IMG/VR virus record: IMGVR_UViG_3300009320_000008
Location: 1 to 64,000 of that record
Reading direction: 5' to 3' (one strand)
DNA length: 64,000 nucleotides
Origin: a virus
In this document: positions 41,152-49,535 of the stretch, in pieces
Layout: each line of letters starts with the position of its first letter
Numbering within the stretch: position 1 is the stretch's first letter
Notes under the pieces: generated by a model
Told to the model about the DNA's origin: nothing
The model's input: only the letters and a program-made list of their open reading frames with translations
The model's database searches: none
Program-made: the position numbers and the translations under genes

Positions 41152-41368
41152 TTAATTTCTCCATAATCTCTTTGGCAGCAGAAGGTTTTCTTTTTCCATG
41201 TTGATTTAAGATCAATATAGCTTTTCTCCAATTCCGCTTGCTGAGATAAAGCCTTATTTTATTGTAATGATAAGGACCTACTCCTGGATAGATATATTGT
41301 TTGGGTGTCTTGGAAAATATAATTCCAAGTTCTTGTTCTGTCTGATTGTAGAACGTTATTTGGAGCAT
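41135..41368 (-). CDS. Hypothetical basic protein
   Basis: 77 residues, basic in the second half (IRLYLSKRNWRKAILILNQHGKRK). Strand-like start (LQITFYNQTEQELGIIF). Overlaps neighbours on both sides. No family recognised. Confidence 0.6.
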   Translation of the reverse strand: MLQITFYNQTEQELGIIFSKTPKQYIYPGVGPYHYNKIRLYLSKRNWRKAILILNQHGKRKPSAAKEIMEKLNGQRN

Positions 41369-41598
41369 GGTGTTTCCTTTGATAGGAATGTTAATGGACG
41401 AACATCGCTAATGATAGGAAAGGATAGATTTATTCCAATTCGTTTTAACTTCTGTTTGAATTCGGAAAGAAAAATGGTTAATGCTTCTTCTTTGTTATTT
41501 GCTTTCACCACTGTTTCAGATAAAACAATAGTATCAGTGGCAAAAGATTTATGGATTACAACGAACATGGAGCTGTCTTCCGAATAATATGTTTTCAT
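41356..41598 (-). CDS. Hypothetical protein
   Basis: 80 residues, ATG behind AGGAGATGAA. FVVIHKSFATDTIVLSETVVKANNKEEAL looks like a small alpha-beta fold. First gene after the hairpin leader at 41616-41669. Confidence 0.6.
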   Translation of the reverse strand: MKTYYSEDSSMFVVIHKSFATDTIVLSETVVKANNKEEALTIFLSEFKQKLKRIGINLSFPIISDVRPLTFLSKETPCSK

Positions 41599-41615
41599 TT
41601 CATCTCCTATAAATT

Positions 41616-41669
41616 AGGGGCCAGGACGCTTGGTGGAGGTAAGCTTTCAGACCAAACGCCCCGACCCCT
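41616..41669 (-). other. Long RNA hairpin in a 5' leader
   Basis: Arms of 19 bases (41616-41634 and 41651-41669) pair with only four non-Watson-Crick positions, mostly G-U if transcribed. The loop is GGAGGTAAGCTTTCAG read on the plus strand. It precedes the gene starting at 41598. It may be a terminator for the gene at 41741, a stability element or a regulatory RNA. Confidence 0.5.
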
Positions 41670-41740
41670 CCCCAACTGTGTTGTTATGTCATTATTAATA
41701 ATAGTAGCATAACTTTTTGCTAACCGTCAACACTTATTTT

Positions 41741-42241
41741 TCAAGTCCTGAAAATATTTGTATTTCTGTCCATATAGAACTCATGACCGATGTATTCGGC
41801 CCATTTTGGAATACGTCCTGCCAATGCCATTGGCGTTCGTCCTTTTAGAATGGGTCCTATCTCATCACATGTATCCAATCCTTTTAGAACTACACCAGGG
41901 AGGCTGAGATCATGTACCAGTCTATGTCCTTTTGGACTTCGTTCCTCAATCCACGCATGAAACTCAAAGGGAGGGTGATATTCGAACCCATAGGTAGCGG
42001 TGTGTTCGGCGTCCCACACTTTCATTTCTCCGAAAACCAAGACTCCCCTGTTGATGTGTTTCCACACCAACATGGCTTTTTTCTCGCAATCCCAATTTAG
42101 CTTTAGTCCTTTGCATTGTTCCAGCAGAGATTCAATTTCTTTCTTAGGGATACCCCACCCGAGAATTGGGTATCTCTCTTTCCCGGTCATAATGGGCTCC
42201 CCAGGTGTCATAGAGTTTGTAACAACGGAAGGTTTTGTCAC
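41741..42241 (-). CDS. Hypothetical protein
   Basis: 166 residues from a GTG behind AAAGGAGCTAAAA. It has GWGIPKKEIESLLEQCKGLK and a Pro/Trp-rich centre (FEYHPPFEFHAWIEE). An ATG upstream at 42272-42274 with GGGGGTAAGTAAGAA before it opens a different short frame of 56 codons; that may be a leader peptide. No family recognised. Confidence 0.6.
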   Translation of the reverse strand: MTKPSVVTNSMTPGEPIMTGKERYPILGWGIPKKEIESLLEQCKGLKLNWDCEKKAMLVWKHINRGVLVFGEMKVWDAEHTATYGFEYHPPFEFHAWIEERSPKGHRLVHDLSLPGVVLKGLDTCDEIGPILKGRTPMALAGRIPKWAEYIGHEFYMDRNTNIFRT

Positions 42242-42285
42242 TTTTAGCTCCTTTCTTTGTTTTTAGGGTACTCATTTCTTACTTA

Positions 42286-42323
42286 CCCCCGTCATTTTAT
42301 CTATCGGGGGCTATAGTATAGCC
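42286..42323. promoter_or_regulatory. Dyad operator overlapping a -10-like hexamer
   Basis: GGCTATAGTATAGCC (42309-42323) is a perfect 7+1+7 palindrome whose minus strand contains TATACT. CCCCCG (42286-42291) pairs with CGGGGG (42305-42310) just beside it. On the minus strand this precedes the gene at 42241, so it may be a repressible promoter plus leader. Confidence 0.45.
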
Positions 42324-42362
42324 GTTTCTCCCTGATTCTGGCTTGCTGAGAGCGGGTAGGCG

Positions 42363-42418
42363 GCGTTCAAAATAAAAAGACATAGTAAGACATGCCCTAA
42401 AATTCGAACGTCTTAAAC
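42363..42418. repeat. Dispersed intergenic repeat, copy 3
   Basis: CATAGTAAGACATGCCCTAA and AATTCGAACGTCTTAAA match copy 2 almost base for base; the first 40 bases of copies 1 and 2 are not conserved here. It again separates two minus-strand transcription units. Confidence 0.7.
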
Positions 42419-42435
42419 CCAGTCTACATTGAATT

Positions 42436-42666
42436 TTATCCACCTGCTTTGACTTCCATCATTAAAGAACTCAGTATTTCGAATCCGGCTTCCTCGCTTA
42501 CTTCTCCCTTTTTTATGGAATCAGTGATTACGGTAGACAATTCCCCCAATGTTTGTGCTCCAAGATAAAAAACACCTTTGCAAAGCATTATCTCTTTATA
42601 GGAGCATCCTCCTTTTTCCAATCCTGCCGCAGCTATCTTCCATCGACTTTCAAATAGGGGAGACAT
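42436..42666 (-). CDS. Hypothetical early protein
   Basis: 76 residues with the block's standard leader (AGGAGGTAAGAAATG minus strand). Helical; CSYKEIMLCKGVFYLGAQ. Last gene of the early block before the repeat. No family recognised. Confidence 0.6.
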   Translation of the reverse strand: MSPLFESRWKIAAAGLEKGGCSYKEIMLCKGVFYLGAQTLGELSTVITDSIKKGEVSEEAGFEILSSLMMEVKAGG

Positions 42667-42669
42667 TTC

Positions 42670-43473
42670 TTACCTCCCTTCCATGTAGGCATCACAGGCT
42701 TTTTTGATTTCCGAATGTCCGATTTCTTTTAGTGATTCGGCCACCGCTTTTCTGTCAGCTTCCGCATATGATGTATCATAAATACGGTCTGCCAGAAAAC
42801 TGTAAAGCTCGTCCACATCATTATAGAGGTACTCTGAAAGCCAGGATGAATGGTCATACTTGTCCCAATGTGGATTTTCTTTCTTCATTTGGTTGGACTT
42901 TTCTTGATACTGTCCACAGTCGTCGCATTCGATCATTCCAAGTGCGGCATCTCCACAAGCATCATCTAACCAGGACAAAAGTTCCCGGGCCTGATTTCCT
43001 GCCCACCCATCATCGTTGGATTTGAGAACCACCACTCTGCCAAATCGAACGATTGAATTAACCATACCTTTTATATATTGCGATGCATTATGGGTTCTCA
43101 TTTTAGGAGGAAAACACCCCTTTAAGAACTTCCCCAAATTTTCGGGCATATATCCACATCCAGTGAACAGGCAAAGTTCATCCTCTCTTTTGTCTATCCC
43201 TTCTACTTTGATGATTTCGGCGTTGAACATGATTCCATTGTTCCGGACAAACTCCTCGGCTGTTTTCAAACTATTTAAGCAGAAGATTCCTGGTGTGTTG
43301 GGAACGGACTGGACTATTTCCCCATTTAAGTACTTAGGGAAAAACTCCGGATGTTTTGAAATAAAGGTTCTGCTCTCTCCCGGCCCGGACATTCCATATT
43401 TCATGAGGATTGCAATGTTGGATCCTTGCCGGGTCTTCTCATCGATTACTTTCCAAACAACTTCTCGTTTCAT
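42670..43473 (-). CDS. Hypothetical early protein
   Basis: 267 residues, leader AAGGAGGTAAGAAATG. Mixed alpha/beta with GYMPENLGKFLKGCFPPKMR and a Cys pair ECDDCGQY in the second half. The C-terminus is helical and acidic. Probably one of many early host-takeover or accessory proteins; no family recognised. Confidence 0.65.
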   Translation of the reverse strand: MKREVVWKVIDEKTRQGSNIAILMKYGMSGPGESRTFISKHPEFFPKYLNGEIVQSVPNTPGIFCLNSLKTAEEFVRNNGIMFNAEIIKVEGIDKREDELCLFTGCGYMPENLGKFLKGCFPPKMRTHNASQYIKGMVNSIVRFGRVVVLKSNDDGWAGNQARELLSWLDDACGDAALGMIECDDCGQYQEKSNQMKKENPHWDKYDHSSWLSEYLYNDVDELYSFLADRIYDTSYAEADRKAVAESLKEIGHSEIKKACDAYMEGR

Positions 43474-43499
43474 TTCTTACCTCCTTATGTGGTTGGGGT

Positions 43500-43934
43500 T
43501 TAGCTTAATACAACAGGGCGAATTTCAATGGTTCGTACAATCCAAATTTCCTCTCCCAATTTCATCTTTTGGTCGTGTATTCGTTTTTCCAATTCAGCCA
43601 AAGAAAAAACATCCTTAAATTTTCCATCTTTGCTAACGTGAACAGCAAATTTTTTCATCCCTTCACGTTTCTTTCCCGGCTTTTTTCTGGGATGTTGCAC
43701 AACGAAATTATCGAATTTTGGATTCATCCTATATAACGAATGTCCGTCTTTATCTCTGATAACAGCTCCTTTGCTTACAAGGTTGGCTAATGCTGTGTAC
43801 ATATATCCTATAGGCTCATTGACCTCATGGGCTATTTCACGAGGTGTCATCCAGCCCCTATTTTTCCTAAGGAGCTTGAATACATTATACACAATGGTCT
43901 CCTCATAGAAACAGACCGAATTTTCGTTTGTCAT
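43500..43934 (-). CDS. Winged-helix-like DNA-binding protein
   Basis: 144 residues. VYNVFKLLRKNRGWMTPREIAHEVN, then GYMYTALANLVSKGAVIRDKDGHSLYRMN, forms a winged helix (about residues 15-70), with a basic linker (RKKPGKKREGMKK) and a second small domain. Could regulate early genes. Leader AAGGAGGTAGGAAATG. Confidence 0.7.
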   Translation of the reverse strand: MTNENSVCFYEETIVYNVFKLLRKNRGWMTPREIAHEVNEPIGYMYTALANLVSKGAVIRDKDGHSLYRMNPKFDNFVVQHPRKKPGKKREGMKKFAVHVSKDGKFKDVFSLAELEKRIHDQKMKLGEEIWIVRTIEIRPVVLS

Positions 43935-44005
43935 TTCCTACCTCCTTGGTTGGTTGGGGTTAACTTCCCACTACACACGATTTTTTAATCATGTGTAGGA
44001 GGCTG

Positions 44006-44140
44006 TTAATCTTTAGTTTCGTAGTCTCCCCTAATGATTCCAGCAGCAACTTTGCAAATGCATAGGAATAGAACAACAGGAAGCAAACAAAATATTCCTT
44101 TCAGAACAAACGACAGAACAGTTACCATTAAGTCTTCCAT
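44006..44140 (-). CDS. Very small membrane protein
   Basis: 44 residues from ATG 44138-44140, behind GGGGGTAGAT. Almost entirely one hydrophobic helix (TVLSFVLKGIFCLLPVVLFLCICKVAAG) with a short charged end. Function unknown. Confidence 0.55.
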   Translation of the reverse strand: MEDLMVTVLSFVLKGIFCLLPVVLFLCICKVAAGIIRGDYETKD

Positions 44141-44142
44141 AT

Positions 44143-44550
44143 CTACCCCCATACCAAATGGGCACCACCTAAATCCGACACCCGTTTTACAATAGCTGTT
44201 ACCAAAGGAGCATCGTCCTCTACACCTGTGTATTCTTTTCGATCACGTTCTCCCACCATACGGATAAGTTCTAAGTCAATAGAGGGAATAACATAAGCGT
44301 ATTCAAATGTGTGGATCTTCTGTCCTTCGTATTTTTTGAGTATGGAGAGATGTCGGTTATGATCATACAGGTTTATATTCCCGAGCCATATCTCCGAATG
44401 AAATTTATCGTATAGGTGGATCAGGGCGATGGAGCACATGTTAACATATTCCAAATCACTTTCATTTGGACATCCCCATTCTGGATCTACTGACCCCATA
44501 ATATTGTCCATAATTTTCTTTCGTGATTTTTCAAACTCCTCTCTTGTCAT
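44143..44550 (-). CDS. Hypothetical early protein
   Basis: 135 residues with the block's leader. Starts with a basic helix (REEFEKSRKKIMDNIM) and has EYVNMCSIALIHLYDKFH in the middle. No family recognised. Confidence 0.6.
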   Translation of the reverse strand: MTREEFEKSRKKIMDNIMGSVDPEWGCPNESDLEYVNMCSIALIHLYDKFHSEIWLGNINLYDHNRHLSILKKYEGQKIHTFEYAYVIPSIDLELIRMVGERDRKEYTGVEDDAPLVTAIVKRVSDLGGAHLVWG

Positions 44551-44573
44551 TTCTTACCTCCTTGTTTGGGGGT

Positions 44574-45023
44574 TTAAATCATCCAGCTTCCGTTTTTGTC
44601 AATGTACTTGATCCAGTCACGCTTGTTCCATGCAACTGCGGGAACCGCCGGGGGAGTGAAAGTAAAGTTGTTTCGGTCGAACAACATCATTTTCGTTCGG
44701 TCGTCCAGAGGGTACAATCCATCGTAGATGTACTCCTTGAACACAGGCGTTACCAGAATGTTGATAGTAACAGGATCATTCCTGTTATTGGGATGGCATC
44801 GATGGCGGAACGAATGATACCATTTACCAACGTCAAGGCTCCACGTTCCCATGTACTGCCAATTTTCTCCGTTGTTGTAGCAGACGGTAGGAGAAGGATT
44901 GTCTTTGTTTATGTCTTCCTCTCCAAGTAATGCCCACATCTTGTCCCATTCAACATCGGGACGCCCCACCATGAAATACACTGTCCCGTCTTCCATGATG
45001 TGTTTAGTCGTTGAAGGACTCAT
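44574..45023 (-). CDS. Hypothetical early protein
   Basis: 149 residues from ATG 45021-45023, behind CGGGAGGTGACT. Trp-rich (WQYMGTWSLDVGKWYHSF), probably a compact beta fold. Overlaps the end of the preceding gene. No family recognised. Confidence 0.6.
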   Translation of the reverse strand: MSPSTTKHIMEDGTVYFMVGRPDVEWDKMWALLGEEDINKDNPSPTVCYNNGENWQYMGTWSLDVGKWYHSFRHRCHPNNRNDPVTINILVTPVFKEYIYDGLYPLDDRTKMMLFDRNNFTFTPPAVPAVAWNKRDWIKYIDKNGSWMI

Positions 45024-45693
45024 AGTCACCTCCCGTTATTTTTCGGATTCGGCCACACCAATCCAAAACATCATTCCACCATCCATCCAGGGCCAACTGG
45101 ATGAACCGGCCCATGATTCTGGGGAGTCCCATGTTTTTACAGGCAAGCTCCGCCGCTTCTTCTTTCGAGTAGTGGTAGAACCTTTGGGGGTCAGCCCACA
45201 TTCCCCAATGGCTTTTTTCTGATCCGTACATCCTTATGAAATTTCTCTTAGAAGACTCCACCTCCAAACTGTACGCCTCCTTGTTCCAACATTCTTCGTG
45301 GATTTCTGCGGCTTTGGTTATTACCTTAGCCAGTTTTTCCACGTTGAACTCGGCGGAGAAAGGTGTATAGTCTTTTATTTCCTCGAAAGACATAGGCCAA
45401 AACCCATAGTTAGAACCATCTCCCGGATGGGAGCCGAAATACACCGATTCAGGGGCGATGTTTTCCATAAGATCAAACAGCTCTTCCCACACCGTCATGG
45501 CCTTTTCTTCATCGTTCATTTCATCCCATTCTTTTCGAATGGATTTAAGAAGTTCCTGATCACTGAGAGATAATTGCCTTTCTATCCCAATTTCCTCAAT
45601 GAACTCAAGGATGGCGTCCTTTACATCATCCTCAATCATCGTGGCATGGGACACGGAGATTCCTATGTACCCGCATGTCAATTTAAAGCTCAT
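45004..45693 (-). CDS. Hypothetical early protein
   Basis: 229 residues, leader AAGGAGGTAGGAAATG. Acidic, helical first half (ILEFIEEIGIERQLSLSDQELLKSI), then a central region with SHPGDGSNYGFWPMSFEEI. No family recognised. Confidence 0.65.
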   Translation of the reverse strand: MSFKLTCGYIGISVSHATMIEDDVKDAILEFIEEIGIERQLSLSDQELLKSIRKEWDEMNDEEKAMTVWEELFDLMENIAPESVYFGSHPGDGSNYGFWPMSFEEIKDYTPFSAEFNVEKLAKVITKAAEIHEECWNKEAYSLEVESSKRNFIRMYGSEKSHWGMWADPQRFYHYSKEEAAELACKNMGLPRIMGRFIQLALDGWWNDVLDWCGRIRKITGGDYESFND

Positions 45694-45715
45694 TTCCTAC
45701 CTCCTTTGTTGTGGG

Positions 45716-46084
45716 TTATATGTTATCTACATCCGTTCTGTATTTGCAGAATAAATTTGTCATGAATTTTCCGAATAAATTTGTCATGAATCTGTGGCAG
45801 TATCGGACATAGGGGGAGCATTCTGAAACATTCAACCTGGTGAAATGGCAAAATATTTGAGATACAATCCGGTCATCAACTTTCATATCAAAACTTCCGC
45901 ACCACAGAGGCAAACACGAAAAATCAAGATCAGCTCCCCGAAGATCAGCTCTCCGAAGATCAGCTCCCCGAAGATTAGCTCCCCGAAGATCAGCTCCCCG
46001 AAGATCAGCTCTCTTTCCTATTGGCCTATTATCCAACCACATTTTGTGATCAGATAAAATGGTTTGCAAAGACTCCTTTTTCAT
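45716..46084 (-). CDS. Pentapeptide-repeat protein
   Basis: 122 residues. Residues 25-53 are seven pentapeptide repeats of A(D/N)LRG type (KRADLRGADLRGANLRG...), which fold into a right-handed quadrilateral helix; longer members mimic DNA and inhibit gyrase, but this block is very short. The DNA shows the 15-base unit (GAAGATCAGCTCCCC) repeated at 45926-46015. The C-terminus has a second duplication (FMTNLFGK/FMTNLFCK, from an 18-base repeat at 45748-45790). Confidence 0.8.
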   Translation of the reverse strand: MKKESLQTILSDHKMWLDNRPIGKRADLRGADLRGANLRGADLRRADLRGADLDFSCLPLWCGSFDMKVDDRIVSQIFCHFTRLNVSECSPYVRYCHRFMTNLFGKFMTNLFCKYRTDVDNI

Positions 46085-46154
46085 TTCTTACCTCCTTATG
46101 GTTAATAAAACCTTCGTAGGAGAGAAGTTCTCAAGTTTCTCCCCTCTAAAGGAT

Positions 46155-46778
46155 TTATGTGTGTACGGACACACGGCCATTTTGCACCAACAGCCCACCG
46201 GCGTAGGCCCATTGACTGGTGTTGTTCCCATGCCAGTTGATTGCCCCATCGACCCGTTCCTTTGCCCGGTCGAACAAAGTAAACTCCGCAATGTTCTGGG
46301 AGCCGTGTTGGACAAACGGAGTGAAGATGGCCTCCGGCTTTATCGTATTCCGGCTGCAGGTGTCCATCAATGTCACGATACCAAGGTAACGATCCATGAT
46401 GTCTTCCTTGACTTTATCGGCCTCCTCTTCACCGATCAGCTTTTCCAGGGATTCGATCAGTCCCTGATACGAAATGACCTTGTTGAGATTCAACACGATG
46501 TCCATATTCTCGCCGTTCCGCCATGTCGGGGGGATACAAGCGACCCGAAAATTTCTCGGCATTAGGGGGATCAGAATCCTCCAGATGTCCGAGAAGTTAT
46601 TGATTCCGAACAGCATCAGGGTAGACACGATACCGATGAGAACACCTTTGGCACGGTCGATTGATGCCCCGCTTGCCGGATCGAGATAGTACAAGGCGTC
46701 CTGAACTCTTGCCCATGCGGGATCTTTGGGATTGATGAAGATTCCATGCTTGCCGTCCTTCGTTAGGATGTGATTCAT
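46155..46778 (-). CDS. Hypothetical early protein
   Basis: 207 residues, leader AAGGAGGTAAGAAATG. A possible membrane-like segment (GVLIGIVSTLMLFGI) near residues 45-59, then a helical part (LNLNKVISYQGLIESLEKLIGEEEADKV). More GC-rich than the replication genes. No family recognised. Confidence 0.65.
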   Translation of the reverse strand: MNHILTKDGKHGIFINPKDPAWARVQDALYYLDPASGASIDRAKGVLIGIVSTLMLFGINNFSDIWRILIPLMPRNFRVACIPPTWRNGENMDIVLNLNKVISYQGLIESLEKLIGEEEADKVKEDIMDRYLGIVTLMDTCSRNTIKPEAIFTPFVQHGSQNIAEFTLFDRAKERVDGAINWHGNNTSQWAYAGGLLVQNGRVSVHT

Positions 46779-46816
46779 TTCTTACCTCCTTTAAACGTTG
46801 TGGGGTTGGGGTTTTA

Positions 46817-47149
46817 CTACGTGATTTCGGGTTTCAAGATGCGTTGATGTTCCACGAAGCCTTGCTCCCCCGTCCAGATATGTATCTCATCTGTGTCGTC
46901 CAACAGGTCGGGGAACTCCGCTCTGTCTCTGTCCGTGACATAGAATATGTCAATGGGAATGCCGCAGGTCTTACCATCGATCAGCAAGTCCCCTGTGTCG
47001 TCCTGCATCCCGTCCATCATCATGTCGTGAAAGTACGGAACGAAAATCGGCTCCCCTTGGAACTTGCCGGGGTGGATGCAGAATTCCTCGTTTTCATCCG
47101 TCCCGTATTGTTCGATGATTTTCTTCCGCTTTTTGCCGATGTCCTTCAT
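46817..47149 (-). CDS. Hypothetical early protein
   Basis: 110 residues from ATG 47147-47149, behind AAGGAGGCTTTT. Begins with KKRKKIIEQYG; acidic thereafter (DDTGDLLIDG, LLDDTDEIHIW). No family recognised. Confidence 0.6.
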   Translation of the reverse strand: MKDIGKKRKKIIEQYGTDENEEFCIHPGKFQGEPIFVPYFHDMMMDGMQDDTGDLLIDGKTCGIPIDIFYVTDRDRAEFPDLLDDTDEIHIWTGEQGFVEHQRILKPEIT

Positions 47150-47159
47150 AAAAGCCTCC

Positions 47160-47408
47160 TTAAAAAGTATCAATCCTTATGATTTCGATTTCGGAAAGAT
47201 GATGGAATGCAACCCCCCCATCTTCAAAATGAACCAAGAAGGGAGTGTCCTCTTTGATTGGTCCTATAGTAATTAGGGTGTCAATCAATTGGGTTGGATT
47301 TATGGAACCAACCTCCTCTCCTGCCTTAACTTGAATGTAGTATGATTCCATAGGCCAATCTGCATTGGTGCAGACCTTCACCGCTTCGTACAACTCTTGT
47401 GGACTCAT
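47160..47408 (-). CDS. Hypothetical early protein
   Basis: 82 residues. SPQELYEAVKVC helix then ESYYIQVKAGEEVG strands. Preceded by the hairpin at 47443-47473 and AGGAGGTAAGAATG. No family recognised. Confidence 0.6.
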   Translation of the reverse strand: MSPQELYEAVKVCTNADWPMESYYIQVKAGEEVGSINPTQLIDTLITIGPIKEDTPFLVHFEDGGVAFHHLSEIEIIRIDTF

Positions 47409-47486
47409 TCTTACCTCCTTTGTTGTGGGTTAGTAATACTCGAAACGACACGGGTCTCCAATCCATGTCGTTTAAAGAACCACTAA

Positions 47487-48230
47487 CTAATGCACCTGAT
47501 CTCTATTGCTGGACAGATGCACATGTTTCCCGGCGTTTACTCCGTTGAGGTAATGTTCGTCAAACCTGATTCTTGGTCCTCCTTTTGCTCTTTTAGTAAT
47601 GGGGAACTCCAGATCCCTTCTGTTCTTTGCCAGATCCTTGTTGTACAAGGCAATCTCCAAGCAGTCGGAGGGCAGATTCTCCTTCACCCGTTTGTATAGT
47701 TCTCTAAGTCGAAGGAGGATACGTCCAACCATGCCCATTGCGAATGTGTGCTGGACCTTAATCCTTTTGTCGTAGATCTCACAGGCTCTCCCAATCTCGT
47801 TCTGGCAATAGTCAAAGAAATAGACCACCAATGCCACATCCTCGGGAACTCCCATGAATGCCATTTTGGGGTCACAATCGTACTTTTTTGACCTGGGATT
47901 CACATACCACTTTCCCCAAGTTTGAATGCACTCGACCTCGAAAATTGGAGCAATGCCCCATGCCAGGTTAAACTCCCAATTGCTGTGGCCTTTGGAGTAG
48001 AAGAAGCAATCGGCATCCTCTCTATCGGTCATTTCGTCTACGCTTCTGGTGGTCTTGCGCTTTGCCTGAACCTCAGCCATTTCGATCTTGTATTTCTCCA
48101 TGATCTTGGTGGCCCGGTACATGGCAAGTTCAGCCTCCGCAGAAGTGGCTCCCTTGTCATTCGCCAATGCCATAAGTTTGGAGACTTTGGCAATGGTGTT
48201 CTCTCGGACTTGCTGATTCATTTCCTGCAT
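47487..48230 (-). CDS. DUF2786-domain protein
   Basis: 247 residues. Near the N-terminus IAKVSKLMALANDKGATSAEAELAMYRATKIMEKYKIEMAEV matches the DUF2786 helix pair (leading K.LALA...T.NE.EA..A), common in phage and bacterial proteins of unknown role. The rest has a metal-free central part (FNLAWGIAPIFEVEC) and a basic end. Leader AGGAGGTAAGAAATG. Confidence 0.75.
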   Translation of the reverse strand: MQEMNQQVRENTIAKVSKLMALANDKGATSAEAELAMYRATKIMEKYKIEMAEVQAKRKTTRSVDEMTDREDADCFFYSKGHSNWEFNLAWGIAPIFEVECIQTWGKWYVNPRSKKYDCDPKMAFMGVPEDVALVVYFFDYCQNEIGRACEIYDKRIKVQHTFAMGMVGRILLRLRELYKRVKENLPSDCLEIALYNKDLAKNRRDLEFPITKRAKGGPRIRFDEHYLNGVNAGKHVHLSSNRDQVH

Positions 48231-48312
48231 TTCTTACCTCCTATGTGGTTTGGGGTTAAACATTCACGGGTTGGGACGATAAGCTCGTCCCTCACCGTCA
48301 AGGTTTAATCCT

Positions 48313-48663
48313 TCACACAGCTTCCATCTCAATCAATTCCCAAATCCCGAATGTGACGTATCCTCCATCGATTCCCTCTGCTACTTTCTTGAACAGCCCG
48401 GTGGCGAAACATTCCTCATTGACCAACAATCCTTCACTGTATTCCTTGACGAAGAATTGGTTCTTCTTGAGGGGAGCTGGGAGCATTTCTTCCAATTCGG
48501 GGTGATTGACAGACAAATTGCCAACGGGATTGCCTTGATTGGCATTCCCAATCATAATAGCACAATGACCGTCAAAATACTCTCCCCGGTACAGATGTCC
48601 TTTGCAGTCTCTGACTTGGGGAAAACTGACTCTCTCCTCTGTGATTCTTACGGGTTCTTTCAT
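48313..48663 (-). CDS. Hypothetical early protein
   Basis: 116 residues. Beta-rich, GHLYRGEYFDGHCAIMIGN and ECFATGLFKKV. Preceded by hairpin 48701-48727 and AAGGAGGTAAGAAATG. No family recognised. Confidence 0.6.
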   Translation of the reverse strand: MKEPVRITEERVSFPQVRDCKGHLYRGEYFDGHCAIMIGNANQGNPVGNLSVNHPELEEMLPAPLKKNQFFVKEYSEGLLVNEECFATGLFKKVAEGIDGGYVTFGIWELIEMEAV

Positions 48664-48737
48664 TTCTTACCTCCTTGTTTGGGTTAGTACAATCTCGGAG
48701 GGGCAGGAGCCTCCTTGTTTCCTGCCCTACCGGCATT

Positions 48738-48881
48738 TTACTCTCCCAACACTTCGTATTCCACCTTGCGCTCCCATGCTTCGTAGTACGTGCCTTTCAG
48801 CAGGTGCTTGTTACCGAGCTTGCACACCCAGTAGTTACCGGGGCCGATGTACTTGAGTTTTGCGACCTTGGGTTTTTTCAT
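48738..48881 (-). CDS. Very small basic protein
   Basis: 47 residues from ATG 48879-48881, behind AAAGGAGGTAGGAA. KKPKVAKLKYIGPGNYWVCKL is a short basic beta-hairpin-like start, then a helix. Its leader contains hairpin 48917-48957. Function unknown. Confidence 0.6.
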   Translation of the reverse strand: MKKPKVAKLKYIGPGNYWVCKLGNKHLLKGTYYEAWERKVEYEVLGE

Positions 48882-49000
48882 TTCCTACCTCCTTTTGGTT
48901 ATGGGCTAAGTTATTCAAGGACAGGGCGGGCTGACCATTACCACGTTCCCTGTCCTTTGATAACCTAACTCATGTTCTCACCTCCTTTCATCCATGTACT

Positions 49001-49435
49001 CTAAGCCTCCCCGATCAGTGTGAAGCCGACCCGATCAACGGCATAGTATTTGGTAGGACGATTCAAGCCACCTCTGCTAATCACGTCCCCGACAGATGTG
49101 GAACGTGTTTTAGTTTTCACCACGTGGAGATCGTTATTATCCCACCAGGGATTCTCAAAGGAGTTGGTCATAACATATGCCTCCTCCAGATGGAATCCAC
49201 CAACGGCAGCAGCAACCAGTTCAAAGTCACTCCGTTTGAATGCTTTAGCCACGGTCCAGAAATCAGTCTGCCGTTTGTGGTACACAAACAGGACATCCGT
49301 GATCGAAACATCGGTGCAAGCACGAGCGATTTCGGGATTGTTGCTCCTGCAACAAATACAGACGACCTCGCTCGTGGGATTGCCGAAGCAACCTACACCC
49401 TTTTTGCATTTCTCTTCCAGTTCTCTCAAACTCAT
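49001..49435 (-). CDS. Hypothetical early protein with Cys cluster
   Basis: 144 residues. CKKGVGCFGNPTSEVVCICCRSNN gives five Cys within 25 residues, a probable metal site; then VLFVYHKRQTDFWTV and a beta-rich end. Leader hairpin 49469-49498. No family recognised. Confidence 0.6.
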   Translation of the reverse strand: MSLRELEEKCKKGVGCFGNPTSEVVCICCRSNNPEIARACTDVSITDVLFVYHKRQTDFWTVAKAFKRSDFELVAAAVGGFHLEEAYVMTNSFENPWWDNNDLHVVKTKTRSTSVGDVISRGGLNRPTKYYAVDRVGFTLIGEA

Positions 49436-49535
49436 ATCTTACCTCCTTTGTTGGGGTTCATCTCCTATCATAGTTACACATTGAGATATGTAACTATGAA
49501 GGAAGACGAAAATTTCTCGTCTCCTCCAGCGAGTC

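Noticed and set aside
45926-46015. Short tandem repeats suggestive of a CRISPR array
   Set aside because: 15-base units without spacers; they encode the pentapeptide repeat.
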